From: an uncultured Gammaproteobacteria bacterium | GTDB lineage: Bacteria; Pseudomonadota; Gammaproteobacteria; HK1 | NCBI GenBank assembly: GCA_958295465.1 | Contig: OY282353.1 | Coordinates: 4,827,001 to 4,891,000 of the forward strand | Direction of reading: 5' to 3' | DNA length: 64,000 bases | Shown: positions 1 through 7,954 of the stretch, one piece after another | Layout: every line of letters starts with the position of its first letter | How positions within the stretch are numbered: position 1 is the stretch's first letter | The notes under the pieces: generated by a model | What the model saw: only the letters and a program-made list of their open reading frames with translations | Database searches by the model: none | Told to the model about the DNA's origin: nothing | Position numbers and translations under genes: made by a program

Positions 1-210
1 CCCCCCAATCCCCGGTGACGTTGGCCACCGCCACGTCGAGCCCGTCGCGCGAGCCCTGCGTCTACTGCGCTGCAGGTCGAGGCGAAGCCACCATCCCCCC
101 ATGCAGCTCTCGACACTGTTTCGGGCCGGGCTTTTCCGGACTTCCCCGGATTCCACCCGGCGAAGTACACTCATCCCGCCTCCGGGATCGGCCGCCACGG
201 AGCGCGCGCC

Positions 211-486
211 ATGACCTCCACTCCCTTCGACACCTTCAGCGCCGCCCGCGCTCTCGAAACAGCCGGGGTCGAACGCCCGCAAGCCGAAGCCATCGCATCG
301 GCCATCGGCCAGACCGGCGGATACGCCACGAAAACCGATGTCTCCATGCTGAAAGCCGACCTTTCCACCCTGGAATCGCGAATGGAAGCACGCTTTTCCA
401 GTCTTGAAGCGCGCATGTACCGCGCCCTCTGGATTCAGGGCGGGGCCATCGTCGCCATCCTTGCCGCCTTGAAGCTGCTGGCGTAG
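211..486 (+). CDS. Small CCDC90/DUF1640-like coiled-coil protein with C-terminal membrane anchor
   Basis: A 91-residue protein. The first 30 residues form an amphipathic helix rich in Ala and Glu with the 'ERPQAEAIASAI' pattern seen in DUF1640/CCDC90-type proteins. Residues 40-70 give a heptad-like segment (LKADLSTLESRMEARF) and residues 72-91 a single hydrophobic C-terminal helix. It is likely tail-anchored in the inner membrane with the coil in the cytoplasm. Bacterial members are common near toxin-antitoxin or mobile genes but have no proven biochemical role. The ATG lies just after a GC-rich leader without a strong Shine-Dalgarno sequence. Family assignment rests on pattern only. Confidence 0.7.
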   Translation: MTSTPFDTFSAARALETAGVERPQAEAIASAIGQTGGYATKTDVSMLKADLSTLESRMEARFSSLEARMYRALWIQGGAIVAILAALKLLA

Positions 487-549
487 CGGTCCCGGCGGTG
501 TCCACCCCGATCCGAAGCTCGAAGCGAGGGCGTGCACCGGGAGGAAGAC

Positions 550-882
550 ATGAAGAAGTTCATCTGGCTATCGTATGACCTGGGTATCAACGGCGACTAT
601 GAAGGCTTGTATTCCTGGCTTGACGATCGTGACGCGCAAGAGTGCGGCGACAGCGTAGCGTATCTCCCGTTTTCGTATGACGGAGATCTGGTCGAATCAC
701 TCAAGGCGGAGCTGCGTAGTGCGGTCTCGATGAATAAACGCACGCGAATCTATGCTGTTTACAAGGACGATGGAAGATTGAAGGGCCGCTTCATGTTCGG
801 TGGACGCAGGCGAGCGCCCTGGGAGGGCTACGGAGCGCACGAGGAGCAGGACGAGGACGAAGCCGATGTCCATGCGTCCTGA
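550..882 (+). CDS. Uncharacterised acidic protein, probable partner of a PIN-domain protein
   Basis: A 110-residue protein. I chose the ATG at 550 because a GGGAGGAAG-like ribosome site sits just before it; an in-frame start at 532 lacks one. It begins MKKFIWLSYDLGINGDYEGL, has a mixed alpha/beta look, and ends in a Glu/Asp-rich tail. GC is clearly lower than that of neighbours, suggesting acquisition. Its 3' end overlaps the start (866) of a remnant PIN-domain gene, the tight overlap usual for toxin-antitoxin pairs, so a regulatory or antitoxin-like role is possible. I do not recognise the family with certainty. Confidence 0.6.
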   Translation: MKKFIWLSYDLGINGDYEGLYSWLDDRDAQECGDSVAYLPFSYDGDLVESLKAELRSAVSMNKRTRIYAVYKDDGRLKGRFMFGGRRRAPWEGYGAHEEQDEDEADVHAS

Positions 883-959
883 AGTTCTTCTGGTAGATTC
901 CGGATTCTTCTTCGTGCTTTTCGACCCGAGAGACTCCCAATCGAAAGACGCCGCCCGGT
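866..959 (+). pseudogene. Truncated PIN-domain (VapC-like) nuclease N-terminus
   Basis: From the ATG at 866 (or 872) the frame reads MSMRPEVLLVDSGFFFVLFD followed by PRDSQSKDAARW. This is the first strand and loop of a PIN domain: the Asp in VDSG is the first catalytic acid of the fold, and 'FFFVLFDPRD' matches the usual continuation. After about 31 codons similarity ends just before the larB stop codon at 964, so about three quarters of a normal 130-140 residue PIN protein is missing. The remnant overlaps the preceding 110-residue gene, as an intact pair would. The loss probably accompanied the rearrangement that put larB here. Confidence 0.55.
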
Positions 960-963
960 GGAC

Positions 964-1620
964 TCATCCGGCGAGGCGCAGTGCCCGCAACGCCACACAG
1001 GCCGCGCCGTAACCATTGTCGATGTTGACGACGGCGAGTCCGGGCGCGCAGCTCGACAGCGACGCATCGAGCGCGACCCGGCCGCCGGCCGATACCCCGT
1101 ATCCGTTCGAGGTCGGGACCGCGACCACGAGCCCGGGGACCTGCCCCCCCACCACGCTCGGCAGCGAAGCCTCCATGCCCGCGACCGCGAGCACCACCGG
1201 CATCGCGCGGATCTCCTCGATTCGATCGAGCAGGCGCCACAGGCCGGCGACGCCCACGTCGTAGACCTCCAGGGCCGTCTCGCCGTAGTACGCCAACGTG
1301 CGCACCGCCTCCTTGGCGACCGGCACGTCCGAGGTGCCCGCGGTCACCACCGCGACCCGCGGCGTTCCGGACCCGGCCGGCCCCCCCAGCATCGCGGTAC
1401 GGGACACCGGGTCGTAGTCGAGCGCGGTGCGATGCGCGGGGACGAGCGCATCGAACATGCCGGCGTCGAGCCGGGTGAGGAGCAGGGGGCGGCTCGCCTC
1501 GATGCTTCGAGCGAGGATGGTGTCGAGCTGGCTTGGAGACTTCCCCGCGCAATAGATCGACTCGTCGAAGCCGATCCTCCCGTGACGCGCGTCGTCCGGC
1601 ACCACCTCCCGTTCAGGCAT
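964..1620 (-). CDS. larB: LarB, pyridinium-3,5-biscarboxylic acid mononucleotide synthase
   Basis: A 218-residue protein of the PurE/NCAIR-mutase-like fold. LarB carboxylates C5 of nicotinic acid adenine dinucleotide and hydrolyses it to P2CMN, the first step in making the nickel-pincer nucleotide cofactor of lactate racemase-type enzymes. Supporting motifs are VVTAGTSDVPVAKEA (about residues 89-103), AVAGMEASLPSVVGG and the C-terminal NIDNGYGAACVALR. Length is slightly below family members with a longer N-terminal extension. The start overlaps the end of larE by 8 bp, implying translational coupling. larE and larC lie upstream on the same strand. No larA-type enzyme is in the window. Confidence 0.9.
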   Translation of the reverse strand: MPEREVVPDDARHGRIGFDESIYCAGKSPSQLDTILARSIEASRPLLLTRLDAGMFDALVPAHRTALDYDPVSRTAMLGGPAGSGTPRVAVVTAGTSDVPVAKEAVRTLAYYGETALEVYDVGVAGLWRLLDRIEEIRAMPVVLAVAGMEASLPSVVGGQVPGLVVAVPTSNGYGVSAGGRVALDASLSSCAPGLAVVNIDNGYGAACVALRALRLAG

Positions 1621-2443
1621 GGCCGGAAGGTCTCAGAAACGCGCTGCCCATGCGGTAGGGCTCGAACCGGACCGTGCGCGACACCCCGGCCGCGGCCATG
1701 CGCTGGTCCAGCTCTCCGGCGAGTACGGCGCGGGCGGGCGCATCGAGAGCGGAGAGCGCAACGTCGTCGAGCTCGACCACCACGGCGGCGCGGCGCACCC
1801 GGCATCGCACCGTGGCCGCTCCCGTCGCGTTCCGCACCATCCGTTCGCACGCATCGATGGCCTTCAACACCGCGGGGTCGATGGCGATGCCGGTTTCCAC
1901 CCGGCTCGACAGGCATGGCGCGGCCGGAAGCTCGGCGAGGTCGTCGAGCCCGAGCCGGGCCGCGATGGCCCGGACCGTGGACTTGCCGATGCCGCACTCG
2001 ACGTAGGGGTGGCGCACCGCGTGCTCGGCCGCGGCCGCGAGCCCCGGCCGAAAGTCCCCCAGATCGTCGGTGTTGGTGCCGGAGACGATGGTCGCACCGG
2101 CGCCGGCGAGCGGCGCGATCGTCGCGTAGAGGTTCGTCTTGCAGAAGTAGCAGCGGTTGACCGGATTGGCGACGTAGCGCGCATCGTGAAGCTCGCCCGC
2201 GTCGATCCGTTCGAGCCGCCATCCCTCGCGCCGCGCATACCGCACGACGCGCTCCGTCGCATCCGCGGGGACGGCGGCGGACACCGCGTGGAGCATCGTC
2301 GCCGAACCGCCGAGCACCCGATGCGCGACCACCGCAAGGGTCATGCTGTCCACGCCCCCGCTCACCGCCACCGCGACGGGACCGATTTTCCCAAGCACAC
2401 GTTCGAGTGCCGCGACCCCGGGTTTCATGCCTGCGCTATCCAT
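1613..2443 (-). CDS. larE: LarE, sulfur transferase of nickel-pincer cofactor synthesis
   Basis: A 276-residue ATP-pyrophosphatase-type enzyme that adenylates the P2CMN carboxylates and replaces their oxygen with sulfur. The PP-loop SGGVDS is at residues 28-33. Cys98 and Cys101 (NRCYFCK) and Cys177 (PCLSSR) are present. This three-cysteine arrangement matches iron-sulfur-type LarE enzymes, which need not sacrifice their own cysteine sulfur, rather than the single-cysteine Lactiplantibacillus type. I chose the ATG at 2443 because AGGAGA lies just upstream; the open frame runs on to 2575 into repeat DNA. It is coupled to larB. Two repeat elements separate it from larC. Confidence 0.9.
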   Translation of the reverse strand: MDSAGMKPGVAALERVLGKIGPVAVAVSGGVDSMTLAVVAHRVLGGSATMLHAVSAAVPADATERVVRYARREGWRLERIDAGELHDARYVANPVNRCYFCKTNLYATIAPLAGAGATIVSGTNTDDLGDFRPGLAAAAEHAVRHPYVECGIGKSTVRAIAARLGLDDLAELPAAPCLSSRVETGIAIDPAVLKAIDACERMVRNATGAATVRCRVRRAAVVVELDDVALSALDAPARAVLAGELDQRMAAAGVSRTVRFEPYRMGSAFLRPSGHA

Positions 2444-2517
2444 CGGTTCTCCTGATCCGGCAGAGCCGGAGCCCGTCTTTCCATCTTTCCGGATTTCCGG
2501 ATTTCCGGATTTTCGCC

Positions 2518-2628
2518 CTAGTACCTCTGCACAGTGAATTTGATCGATTGGGATCGAGTCAATGAACGCAACCACCGGGTCCCTGCGAGTTGCCTGAACC
2601 GGTCAAAACCACTGTGCAGAGGTACTAG
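2518..2628. repeat. MITE-like element with 19-bp perfect terminal inverted repeats
   Basis: CTAGTACCTCTGCACAGTG at 2518-2536 is repeated as its exact reverse complement at 2610-2628, bounding about 111 bp with no coding potential. It lies directly upstream of larE and abuts a second element, sharing the CTAG at 2625-2628. The upstream edge is a short TTTCCGGA repeat run (about 2486-2512). A CTAG at both ends could be a target-site preference or duplication. No transposase is in the window, so movement in trans is inferred. Confidence 0.75.
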
Positions 2629-2731
2629 GAGCCTGCGCCGCAGAAAGCATAGTTCAAGCCCGGCTGTAGTAGTAGGGGCGACGCATGCGTCGCCCCTACA
2701 GTCCATCGTTTTCTGCGGCGCAGGCTCCTAG
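2625..2731. repeat. Second MITE-like element with 21-bp inverted repeats and an internal 28-bp palindrome
   Basis: The arms at 2625-2645 and 2711-2731 are perfect 21-bp inverted repeats beginning CTAGGAGCCTGCGCCGCAG. Inside, 2672-2699 is a perfect 28-bp palindrome centred on GCGACGCATGCGTCGC. The unit would fold into a long cruciform or RNA hairpin. It abuts the preceding element end to end, suggesting one inserted at the edge of the other. Similar palindromes occur scattered in many bacterial genomes; family membership here is inferred from structure only. Confidence 0.8.
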
Positions 2732-2803
2732 CGAGGATCCGGAAGTCACGGAGAATTCCTTTCGTCATTTTGCATGAGACTTCACGAACAGGGGACCGGG
2801 TAC

Positions 2804-2941
2804 GCCACGTCCGCCCGTCTCCCCCATACGTTCGAGCACCGAGGTTCGGGACGCTCCCCAACCGTGTCGTGCGCCACGTCCGCTCGCCTCGCCCATGCGT
2901 TCGAGCATCGGGGTTCGGGACTTCCCGACCGTGCCGCGCTT
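2804..2941. repeat. Two diverged 69-bp tandem repeats downstream of larC
   Basis: GCCACGTCCGC starts at 2804 and again at 2873, and each copy continues through a similar 'ACGTTCGAGCA..GGTTCGGGAC' block. The start of a third copy is visible at about 2940-2952 at the larC stop. No convincing ORF lies within. It is one of several short tandem duplications at gene ends in this window and separates larC from the two repeat elements and larE. Confidence 0.75.
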
Positions 2942-2960
2942 CACGTGCGCCACACGCCGG

Positions 2961-4457
2961 TCACACGTCACCCCGGCCACCCGCGCCGCGTTCGGCCAGG
3001 CCGCGTACCTTCTCCCGGCCCGCGTGACCGCCGGCCACCGTCGCCAGGTCGTCGATCTCCGCTTTCGAGGTCCGGGTCTCGCCAGGACGATGCGCCGACT
3101 TCACCCGGACCGGACGACCGTCCACCGCCACCGTCATCGATTCGCGGGCCAGCGCCGCCCGACTCACTTCATGCCACCGCACCCCCAGGGTGGTCGTCTC
3201 GCACAGGCACGCTTCGATGGCCGACTCCACCGCGGCGAGGCGGGCAAGCAGGCGGACGTGAACGGCGAGCCGGCCCTTCTTGCCGTACATCGCGTGGCTG
3301 CATACGTCCAGGACACCGTCGCGATCCCGCAGCCGGTCGAGGGCGAGGGCGAGATCCTCGCCGGTCTGGTCGTCGATCTCGAACTCGCAGACCGCGATGC
3401 GCTCGCGATGCGCCGCCGCATCGAGCCCGCCGACCGGTTCGAAAGCGAGCAGCCGCAGGACGTTGCTCGTGCCCGGAAGAAGGCTCGTGCCGAACCCCGT
3501 CCCGCATCGGTGGAGGCGTACCGGGCCGGGGAGCGGCTCGAAGCTCGGGGCAAGGTGCGCGACGATCGCGGCGCCGGTCGGGGTGATGCGCTCCCCGTGG
3601 TGCGTGTCCTGATCGACGACCATCCCGCGCAGCAGCTCCACCGTCGCCGGCGCGGGAACCGGAAGCCGCCCGTGCGACATCTCGACCCGGCCCCGGCCGA
3701 TCGGCAGCGGGCCGCACCACCACGTGGCGTCGAGGCGCTGTATCAGCCAGGCCGCGCACACGACATCCGCGATCGAATCGTACGCCCCGACCTCATGGAA
3801 GCTTACCTCGTCGACAGGTACCCCGTGCACCGCCGATTCCGCCCGCGCGAGCCGCTCGAAGATATCGAGCGCCCGGACCCGCACTCCGGGGTCGAGATCG
3901 GACCCGTCGAGCAGCGCGCGGATGTCGCGGTAGAGGTGGTGCTCGCGGATGGGTGCGTCGCCGTCGCCGTGATCGTGGGGATGCGCATCGGCATGGCGGG
4001 AGGACTCCCGACCCCCGGTGGCCCGACGTTCCCGGCCGTCGCCGGGACCGGGCCGGCGCACATCATGATCGCGGCTGGAATCTCCGGCGCCGTCGGCTCC
4101 GCGTTCATGATTTCCGTCACGACCGCGAGGACGTGCCTGCCCGCCGCCGGAGCCACGTTGGAGGGTGGCTGCATCGTCATGGCCGCGCCGGGGGTCCGGC
4201 GCCCTGCCGTGGTCATGTGCATCGCGATCATGTGCGCCGGGCTCGCGGCCCCGGCGGCCTGCCTCGTACACCGCGAACCGCGAACCGGTCAGGGCATGAT
4301 CGGCATGGTCGACGCGCTCGACGGTGGCGATCGCGTCGAGCCCGGCGCGCTGAAGGGCCGCGACGAGCGGCGGCTCCAGCTCCGGCCAGGCATCGAGCAC
4401 CGCTGCCGCGAACATGTCGCCGGCGACCCCGCCGACGGGATCGAGCTGGATGTGCAT
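2961..4457 (-). CDS. larC: LarC, CTP-dependent nickel insertase for the pincer cofactor
   Basis: A 498-residue single-chain LarC; in some Gram-positives this protein needs a programmed frameshift. It loads Ni into the dithiolated nucleotide using CTP. The N-terminal domain starts MHIQLDPVGGVAGDMFAAAV. Residues about 70-165 form an unusually long insertion rich in His, Asp, Arg and Gly (AHDRDAHDHGRAP, DAHPHDHGDGDA), probably a nickel-buffering loop. Conserved parts resume at EVSFHEVGAYDSIADVV, and the C-terminal CTP-binding part holds HAMYGKKGRLAVHV. The start at 4457 fits the family; an in-frame ATG at 4490 adds 11 non-conserved residues. It is transcribed toward larE and larB but separated by repeats. 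Confidence 0.92.
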   Translation of the reverse strand: MHIQLDPVGGVAGDMFAAAVLDAWPELEPPLVAALQRAGLDAIATVERVDHADHALTGSRFAVYEAGRRGREPGAHDRDAHDHGRAPDPRRGHDDAATLQRGSGGGQARPRGRDGNHERGADGAGDSSRDHDVRRPGPGDGRERRATGGRESSRHADAHPHDHGDGDAPIREHHLYRDIRALLDGSDLDPGVRVRALDIFERLARAESAVHGVPVDEVSFHEVGAYDSIADVVCAAWLIQRLDATWWCGPLPIGRGRVEMSHGRLPVPAPATVELLRGMVVDQDTHHGERITPTGAAIVAHLAPSFEPLPGPVRLHRCGTGFGTSLLPGTSNVLRLLAFEPVGGLDAAAHRERIAVCEFEIDDQTGEDLALALDRLRDRDGVLDVCSHAMYGKKGRLAVHVRLLARLAAVESAIEACLCETTTLGVRWHEVSRAALARESMTVAVDGRPVRVKSAHRPGETRTSKAEIDDLATVAGGHAGREKVRGLAERGAGGRGDV

Positions 4458-4499
4458 GGGGATATTGTAAGTCGAGCACACGGCCCGCACACTCGGCGC

Positions 4500-4567
4500 A
4501 CGTTGCGATGCGGGATGGCGTAGTGGTCGTCCGGGCGTACCGGGCCTGCGACGTTGAAGAAGCGCAT
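4500..4567 (-). pseudogene. Remnant of the N-terminus of an ATP-binding protein
   Basis: Reading from the ATG at 4567 gives MRFFNVAGPVRPDDHYAIP. This resembles the opening 'MRFFNTAGPV.P.DHY.IPP' of a widespread family of AAA-type ATPases that sit near toxin-antitoxin genes. Similarity stops after about 20 codons. The rest of the 4458-4785 interval holds no other gene I can support; its right half (about 4680-4760) is AT-richer. This is a weak call from one short motif. Confidence 0.3.
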
Positions 4568-4785
4568 GGGCCGATTATGGCGCTTGCCGCGCACCGTTGC
4601 CGCCCGCGGGAATGACGGCCTGAAGAAGACCATCGGCGCGTGTGGCTTACCCGCGCTGGCGATGAACTCGAGCCGCACGCTGCTTCGGTCTGAAAAATCC
4701 GTATCTTGTGCAGCGAATGCATGTATGGGTAGAAATTTTATGCAACAAGTGATCCGTGCAACGTTCGGGATTGTCCGGAAGGCGC

Positions 4786-6381
4786 TCAGAACCCCGCCGC
4801 GGCCCCGTCGCCACGGGGGTCCGCGGCGCCTTCGATCACCCCGTGCGGATGGTGCACCAGCGCGCCCGCGTGGCCCATCACCTCCTCGAACGCGCCCACC
4901 ATCTCGACCTCGTGCCCGCAGAGTCCCAGCGCGGTGGCGACCCCGGAGTCGAAGCGCGACTCCAGCTTGAGGGTCGTGCTCTCCTCGCCCCAGGTGCGGC
5001 CGAGCAGCCAGCGTGGGGCGCTGATTGCATCCTGGAGGCTCTGGCCGAAGTATCCGTAGCGGGTCAGCACCGCGGCCTGGGTCTGGGGCTGGCCCTCGCC
5101 GCCCATGGTGCCGTAGGGCATCGTGCGGCCGTCGTCGAACAGGAACAGGGCCGGATTCAGGGTGTGGAAGGGCTTGCGGCCCGGCGCGACGACGTTGAGG
5201 GCGTCCGCTTCGAGCCTGAAGCTCGACCCGCGGTTCTGCCACTGGATGCCGGTCTCCTCCAGCACCACGCCGGAGCCGAACTCCCAGTACACGCTCTGGA
5301 TGAAGCTCACCGCCCGGCCCTCGCCGTCGACGGCGCCCATCCAGACCGTGTCGCCGGCGCTCGGGGGGCGTGGCCACCCCAGCGCGCAGGCCGGATCGAT
5401 CGCCGCCGCCGCCGCGTCGAGCGCGGCCGGGGAGAGAAACCGCTCCGGCGAGTTCCGCATGTACGCCGGATCGGTGATCTCCCGGTCCCGCACCATGAAC
5501 GCCTGCTTCGTCGCCTCGACCAGTCCGTGCAGATGCCCGAACCCTTCCGCTTCGGTGACCCCCAGGCGCTCGAAGATGCCGAGGATCATGAGTGACGCCA
5601 GGCCCTGGGTCGGGGGCGGGAAGTTGTACGCGGCGCCGGGGCGGAGCGCGAGCCCGAGGGGCGCCTTCACCTGCGCGCGGTGGCGCTCCAGATCCTCGCC
5701 CGAGAGCGGGCTGCCGGCCCGCGCCAGATCCGCGGCGATCGCGCGCGCCAGCGGGCCGCGGTAGAAGGAATCCAGGCCGTCGCGCGCCAGAAGGCGCAAC
5801 GTCCGCCCGAGGCGCTCGTTCACGAACCGGTCGCCCGCTGCGGGGATCGTGCCGCCGGGAAGGAACTGCTCCGCGAATCCGAGGACGCCTTCCAGCTCGG
5901 CGCGCTTGCCGCGGGTGTTGGTGTGCTGGCTCGCGGTGACCGGCACGCCCTCCTCGGCGTAGTGGACGGCGTCGGCCAGGAGCCGATCGAGAGAGTGCAC
6001 ACCGCCCCAGCGCTTGCCGATCGCGAGCGCCGCCTCCCACCCCGACACGGTGCCGGCCACGGTATTCGCCGCCAGGGGACCCCTGGCCGGAATCGCATGG
6101 AATCCCTGCAATCGATACCACTCGGGAGTGGCCCGCCCCGCGGCCCCACCGCAGGCATCGATCGCGATCGGCTCGGCGCCAGGGGCGTGGGCGATCCAGA
6201 ATCCGTCACCGCCGACGGCGTTCATGTGGGGGTAGACGACGGCGATGGCGGCGGCGGCGGCGACCATCGCCTCGATGGCGTTGCCCCCTTCGCGCAGCAC
6301 CGCGAGCCCGGAGTGGGCCGCGAGATGATGGGGGGCGACGACCATGCCCCTGGTGGCGGTGGTGGTGGCGATGTTGTCCAT
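4786..6381 (-). CDS. Gamma-glutamyltransferase-fold amidohydrolase, probable oxamate amidohydrolase (HpxW-like)
   Basis: A 531-residue Ntn-hydrolase made as one chain that self-cleaves before a catalytic Thr. The expected cleavage point is the Thr in SAGDTVWMGAVD (about residue 350), followed by GRAVSFIQS and EFGSGVVLEETG. TMGGEGQPQTQAAV near residue 440 is the conserved glycine loop. There is no signal peptide (start MDNIATTTATRGMV), unlike secreted glutathione hydrolases. The cytoplasmic form and the DUF2877 neighbour fit HpxW-type oxamate amidohydrolase of allantoin/hypoxanthine nitrogen use. A plain gamma-glutamyl hydrolase is the alternative. I chose the ATG at 6381 by homology; the open frame runs further upstream. 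Confidence 0.8.
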   Translation of the reverse strand: MDNIATTTATRGMVVAPHHLAAHSGLAVLREGGNAIEAMVAAAAAIAVVYPHMNAVGGDGFWIAHAPGAEPIAIDACGGAAGRATPEWYRLQGFHAIPARGPLAANTVAGTVSGWEAALAIGKRWGGVHSLDRLLADAVHYAEEGVPVTASQHTNTRGKRAELEGVLGFAEQFLPGGTIPAAGDRFVNERLGRTLRLLARDGLDSFYRGPLARAIAADLARAGSPLSGEDLERHRAQVKAPLGLALRPGAAYNFPPPTQGLASLMILGIFERLGVTEAEGFGHLHGLVEATKQAFMVRDREITDPAYMRNSPERFLSPAALDAAAAAIDPACALGWPRPPSAGDTVWMGAVDGEGRAVSFIQSVYWEFGSGVVLEETGIQWQNRGSSFRLEADALNVVAPGRKPFHTLNPALFLFDDGRTMPYGTMGGEGQPQTQAAVLTRYGYFGQSLQDAISAPRWLLGRTWGEESTTLKLESRFDSGVATALGLCGHEVEMVGAFEEVMGHAGALVHHPHGVIEGAADPRGDGAAAGF

Positions 6382-6494
6382 TTCGAATTCACCCCGTCCC
6401 GGCGTGTCAGGTGCGGCCGCCCGGACCCGACGCAGCGGTCCTCGCCGGGCGCCGGCCGCTTCGGCAAGGTGCCGGCATCCCGCGGCGCCGGCGT

Positions 6495-7568
6495 TTACGC
6501 CCTCGCCGACCGGTCCGCGGATCCGGGATTGCGCGCGATCGCGTCCGCCGCGAGCAGCACGCCGGCAAGCGCATCGAATCCGGACCCATGGCCGAATCCC
6601 TCGATCGCGTCGAGGACGGGTCCGGGGGAGTCGTTGCCCGCGATGGCTTCGATGGCCGCGTGTACCGGCTCGATCGCCTCTCCGGCGCACGCCGCGGCGA
6701 GATGGGCGGCGCTCAGGCGACTGGTGCGGCGCGGTGCGTGCCGGACGACCGTATCCGCCACCAGTGCCCCGACGCGGCGCTCCCCGAGCGCACGCAGAGC
6801 GACCAGGACCCCGACGATGCAATCGTCACCGGAGGGTGTGAGGCCCCGTCCCGCGCCGAGAAGGGCGGCGACCGGCCCGGAAATCGATGCGTTCCGCCCG
6901 GCCAGCGCGTCGTCGAGCCACCGCGAGAGGGCCGGGACCGACCGCGCAAAGTGCGCGTCGATCGGGCCGGGCCGGGATGCGGTCCAGGGCGTTCGGACCC
7001 CTGGAGGTTCGGGGAGCAGGCGAAGGGCGTGGCCGAGCACCTCGCCGCGCGGCCCGTGCGGCGCGAGCACGGCCCGCATCGAAGCGAGCCCGGCGAGGAG
7101 GACGGCCGGGCGAATGGAGGGAAGGGGCAGGGGCGTCCATTCATCGTGGGCCGGGACCGGGAACGTGCCGAGCCCGTCGATCGCGAGGGTGGCCCCGTCG
7201 GTCCACCAGGCGGCTCCGGACCGCACCGGCGCCCGGAGCTCGAAGCCACGGAGGACCACGTTGAGGGGACCTCGGTGTGCCGGCGGCGGCACGAGGCAGG
7301 CGATTCCCACCGCGCTTTCGAGGTACAGGGCGGACGGGAGGGCGGCGAGCACGGAGCCTTGTCCGGCCATGAGCACACGGCGCGCGGGCCGACCCACGTA
7401 CACCTGGACCGGCACGGCTCCACGCGCCCCGGATCCCGATCCGTCGCTCCGCTGCATGTCGTCTGCCGTGATGTGGCGGGCCCAGGTTGGCGATCGACGG
7501 AACAGGGCGCGCGCGTCATTCAACCCCGCAGGGGTGCGGTAGCGTCCGGCGGCGGCCGGATTGAACAT
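6495..7568 (-). CDS. DUF2877 protein, AllH-like (oxamate carbamoyltransferase subunit family)
   Basis: A 357-residue soluble protein. The signature GRGLTPSGDDCIVGVLVAL (about residues 240-258) defines DUF2877, which includes Escherichia coli YlbF/AllH, a subunit of the AllFGH oxamate carbamoyltransferase of allantoin breakdown. The remainder is Ala- and Pro-rich. It lies 113 bp upstream of the HpxW-like hydrolase on the same strand, so two alternative ways of handling oxamate sit together. AllF/FdrA and AllG (DUF1116) are absent, so a complete carbamoyltransferase cannot be claimed. The first 40 residues are not clearly conserved and the ATG at about 7455 is an alternative start. Confidence 0.75.
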   Translation of the reverse strand: MFNPAAAGRYRTPAGLNDARALFRRSPTWARHITADDMQRSDGSGSGARGAVPVQVYVGRPARRVLMAGQGSVLAALPSALYLESAVGIACLVPPPAHRGPLNVVLRGFELRAPVRSGAAWWTDGATLAIDGLGTFPVPAHDEWTPLPLPSIRPAVLLAGLASMRAVLAPHGPRGEVLGHALRLLPEPPGVRTPWTASRPGPIDAHFARSVPALSRWLDDALAGRNASISGPVAALLGAGRGLTPSGDDCIVGVLVALRALGERRVGALVADTVVRHAPRRTSRLSAAHLAAACAGEAIEPVHAAIEAIAGNDSPGPVLDAIEGFGHGSGFDALAGVLLAADAIARNPGSADRSARA

Positions 7569-7748
7569 GCTTCCGACGGTGTTCGAGACCCACCATCACC
7601 AGGCACGTCCAGGCCGTCTTCGCCCGTCTCGCAGCGATTGACGGCTATCGAGCGTTCCCAGCCGTTTTGATGTGGGGTGAGTTGTGGGGAAATCGTTTCG
7701 GTGGTTTCGATATTATTTTTTACAATCAGATTGTCATGTGATTGTTTA

Positions 7749-7839
7749 TGGCGGAGAGGGAGGGATTCGAACCCTCGATGGGCTTTTAACCCATACTCCC
7801 TTAGCAGGGGAGCGCCTTCAGCCGCTCGGCCACCTCTCC
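7749..7839 (-). tRNA. tRNA-Ser (anticodon GCU)
   Basis: The reverse strand folds as a type II tRNA. The acceptor stem GGAGAGG pairs with CCTCTCC, the anticodon loop is CTGCTAA, there is a long variable arm, the T-arm GGGTTCGAATCCC is canonical, and CCA is encoded (7751-7749). Length with CCA is 91 nt, as usual for serine tRNAs. Its place after csrA and alaS is the typical gammaproteobacterial arrangement. Confidence 0.97.
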
Positions 7840-7954
7840 GGGAGAGGCGGAGGATACCGAAACGGCCGCGGTCCGCAAGAGCGCCCTTGCGGATCGCGTA
7901 TCCCCGCTCCGTCGGACGATGCCTGACGGGCGCCGCACACAAGCGGCCCCGCCG

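Noticed and set aside
1..69. Minus-strand coding-like stretch (DGLDVAVANVTGDWG) running off the left edge
   Set aside because: An in-frame stop lies just upstream and no start codon is clear; too short to call.
2895..4523. 542-codon plus-strand open frame opposite larC
   Set aside because: No recognisable motifs; minus-strand LarC is certain.
5680..7542. 620-codon plus-strand open frame opposite the GGT-fold and DUF2877 genes
   Set aside because: Arg/Pro/Gly-rich composition typical of antisense frames in high-GC DNA; the minus-strand genes carry clear family motifs.
7715..7750. Hairpin ACAATC-T/A-GATTGT beside a T-run near tRNA-Ser
   Set aside because: The T-run is on the wrong side for a terminator of the tRNA strand.
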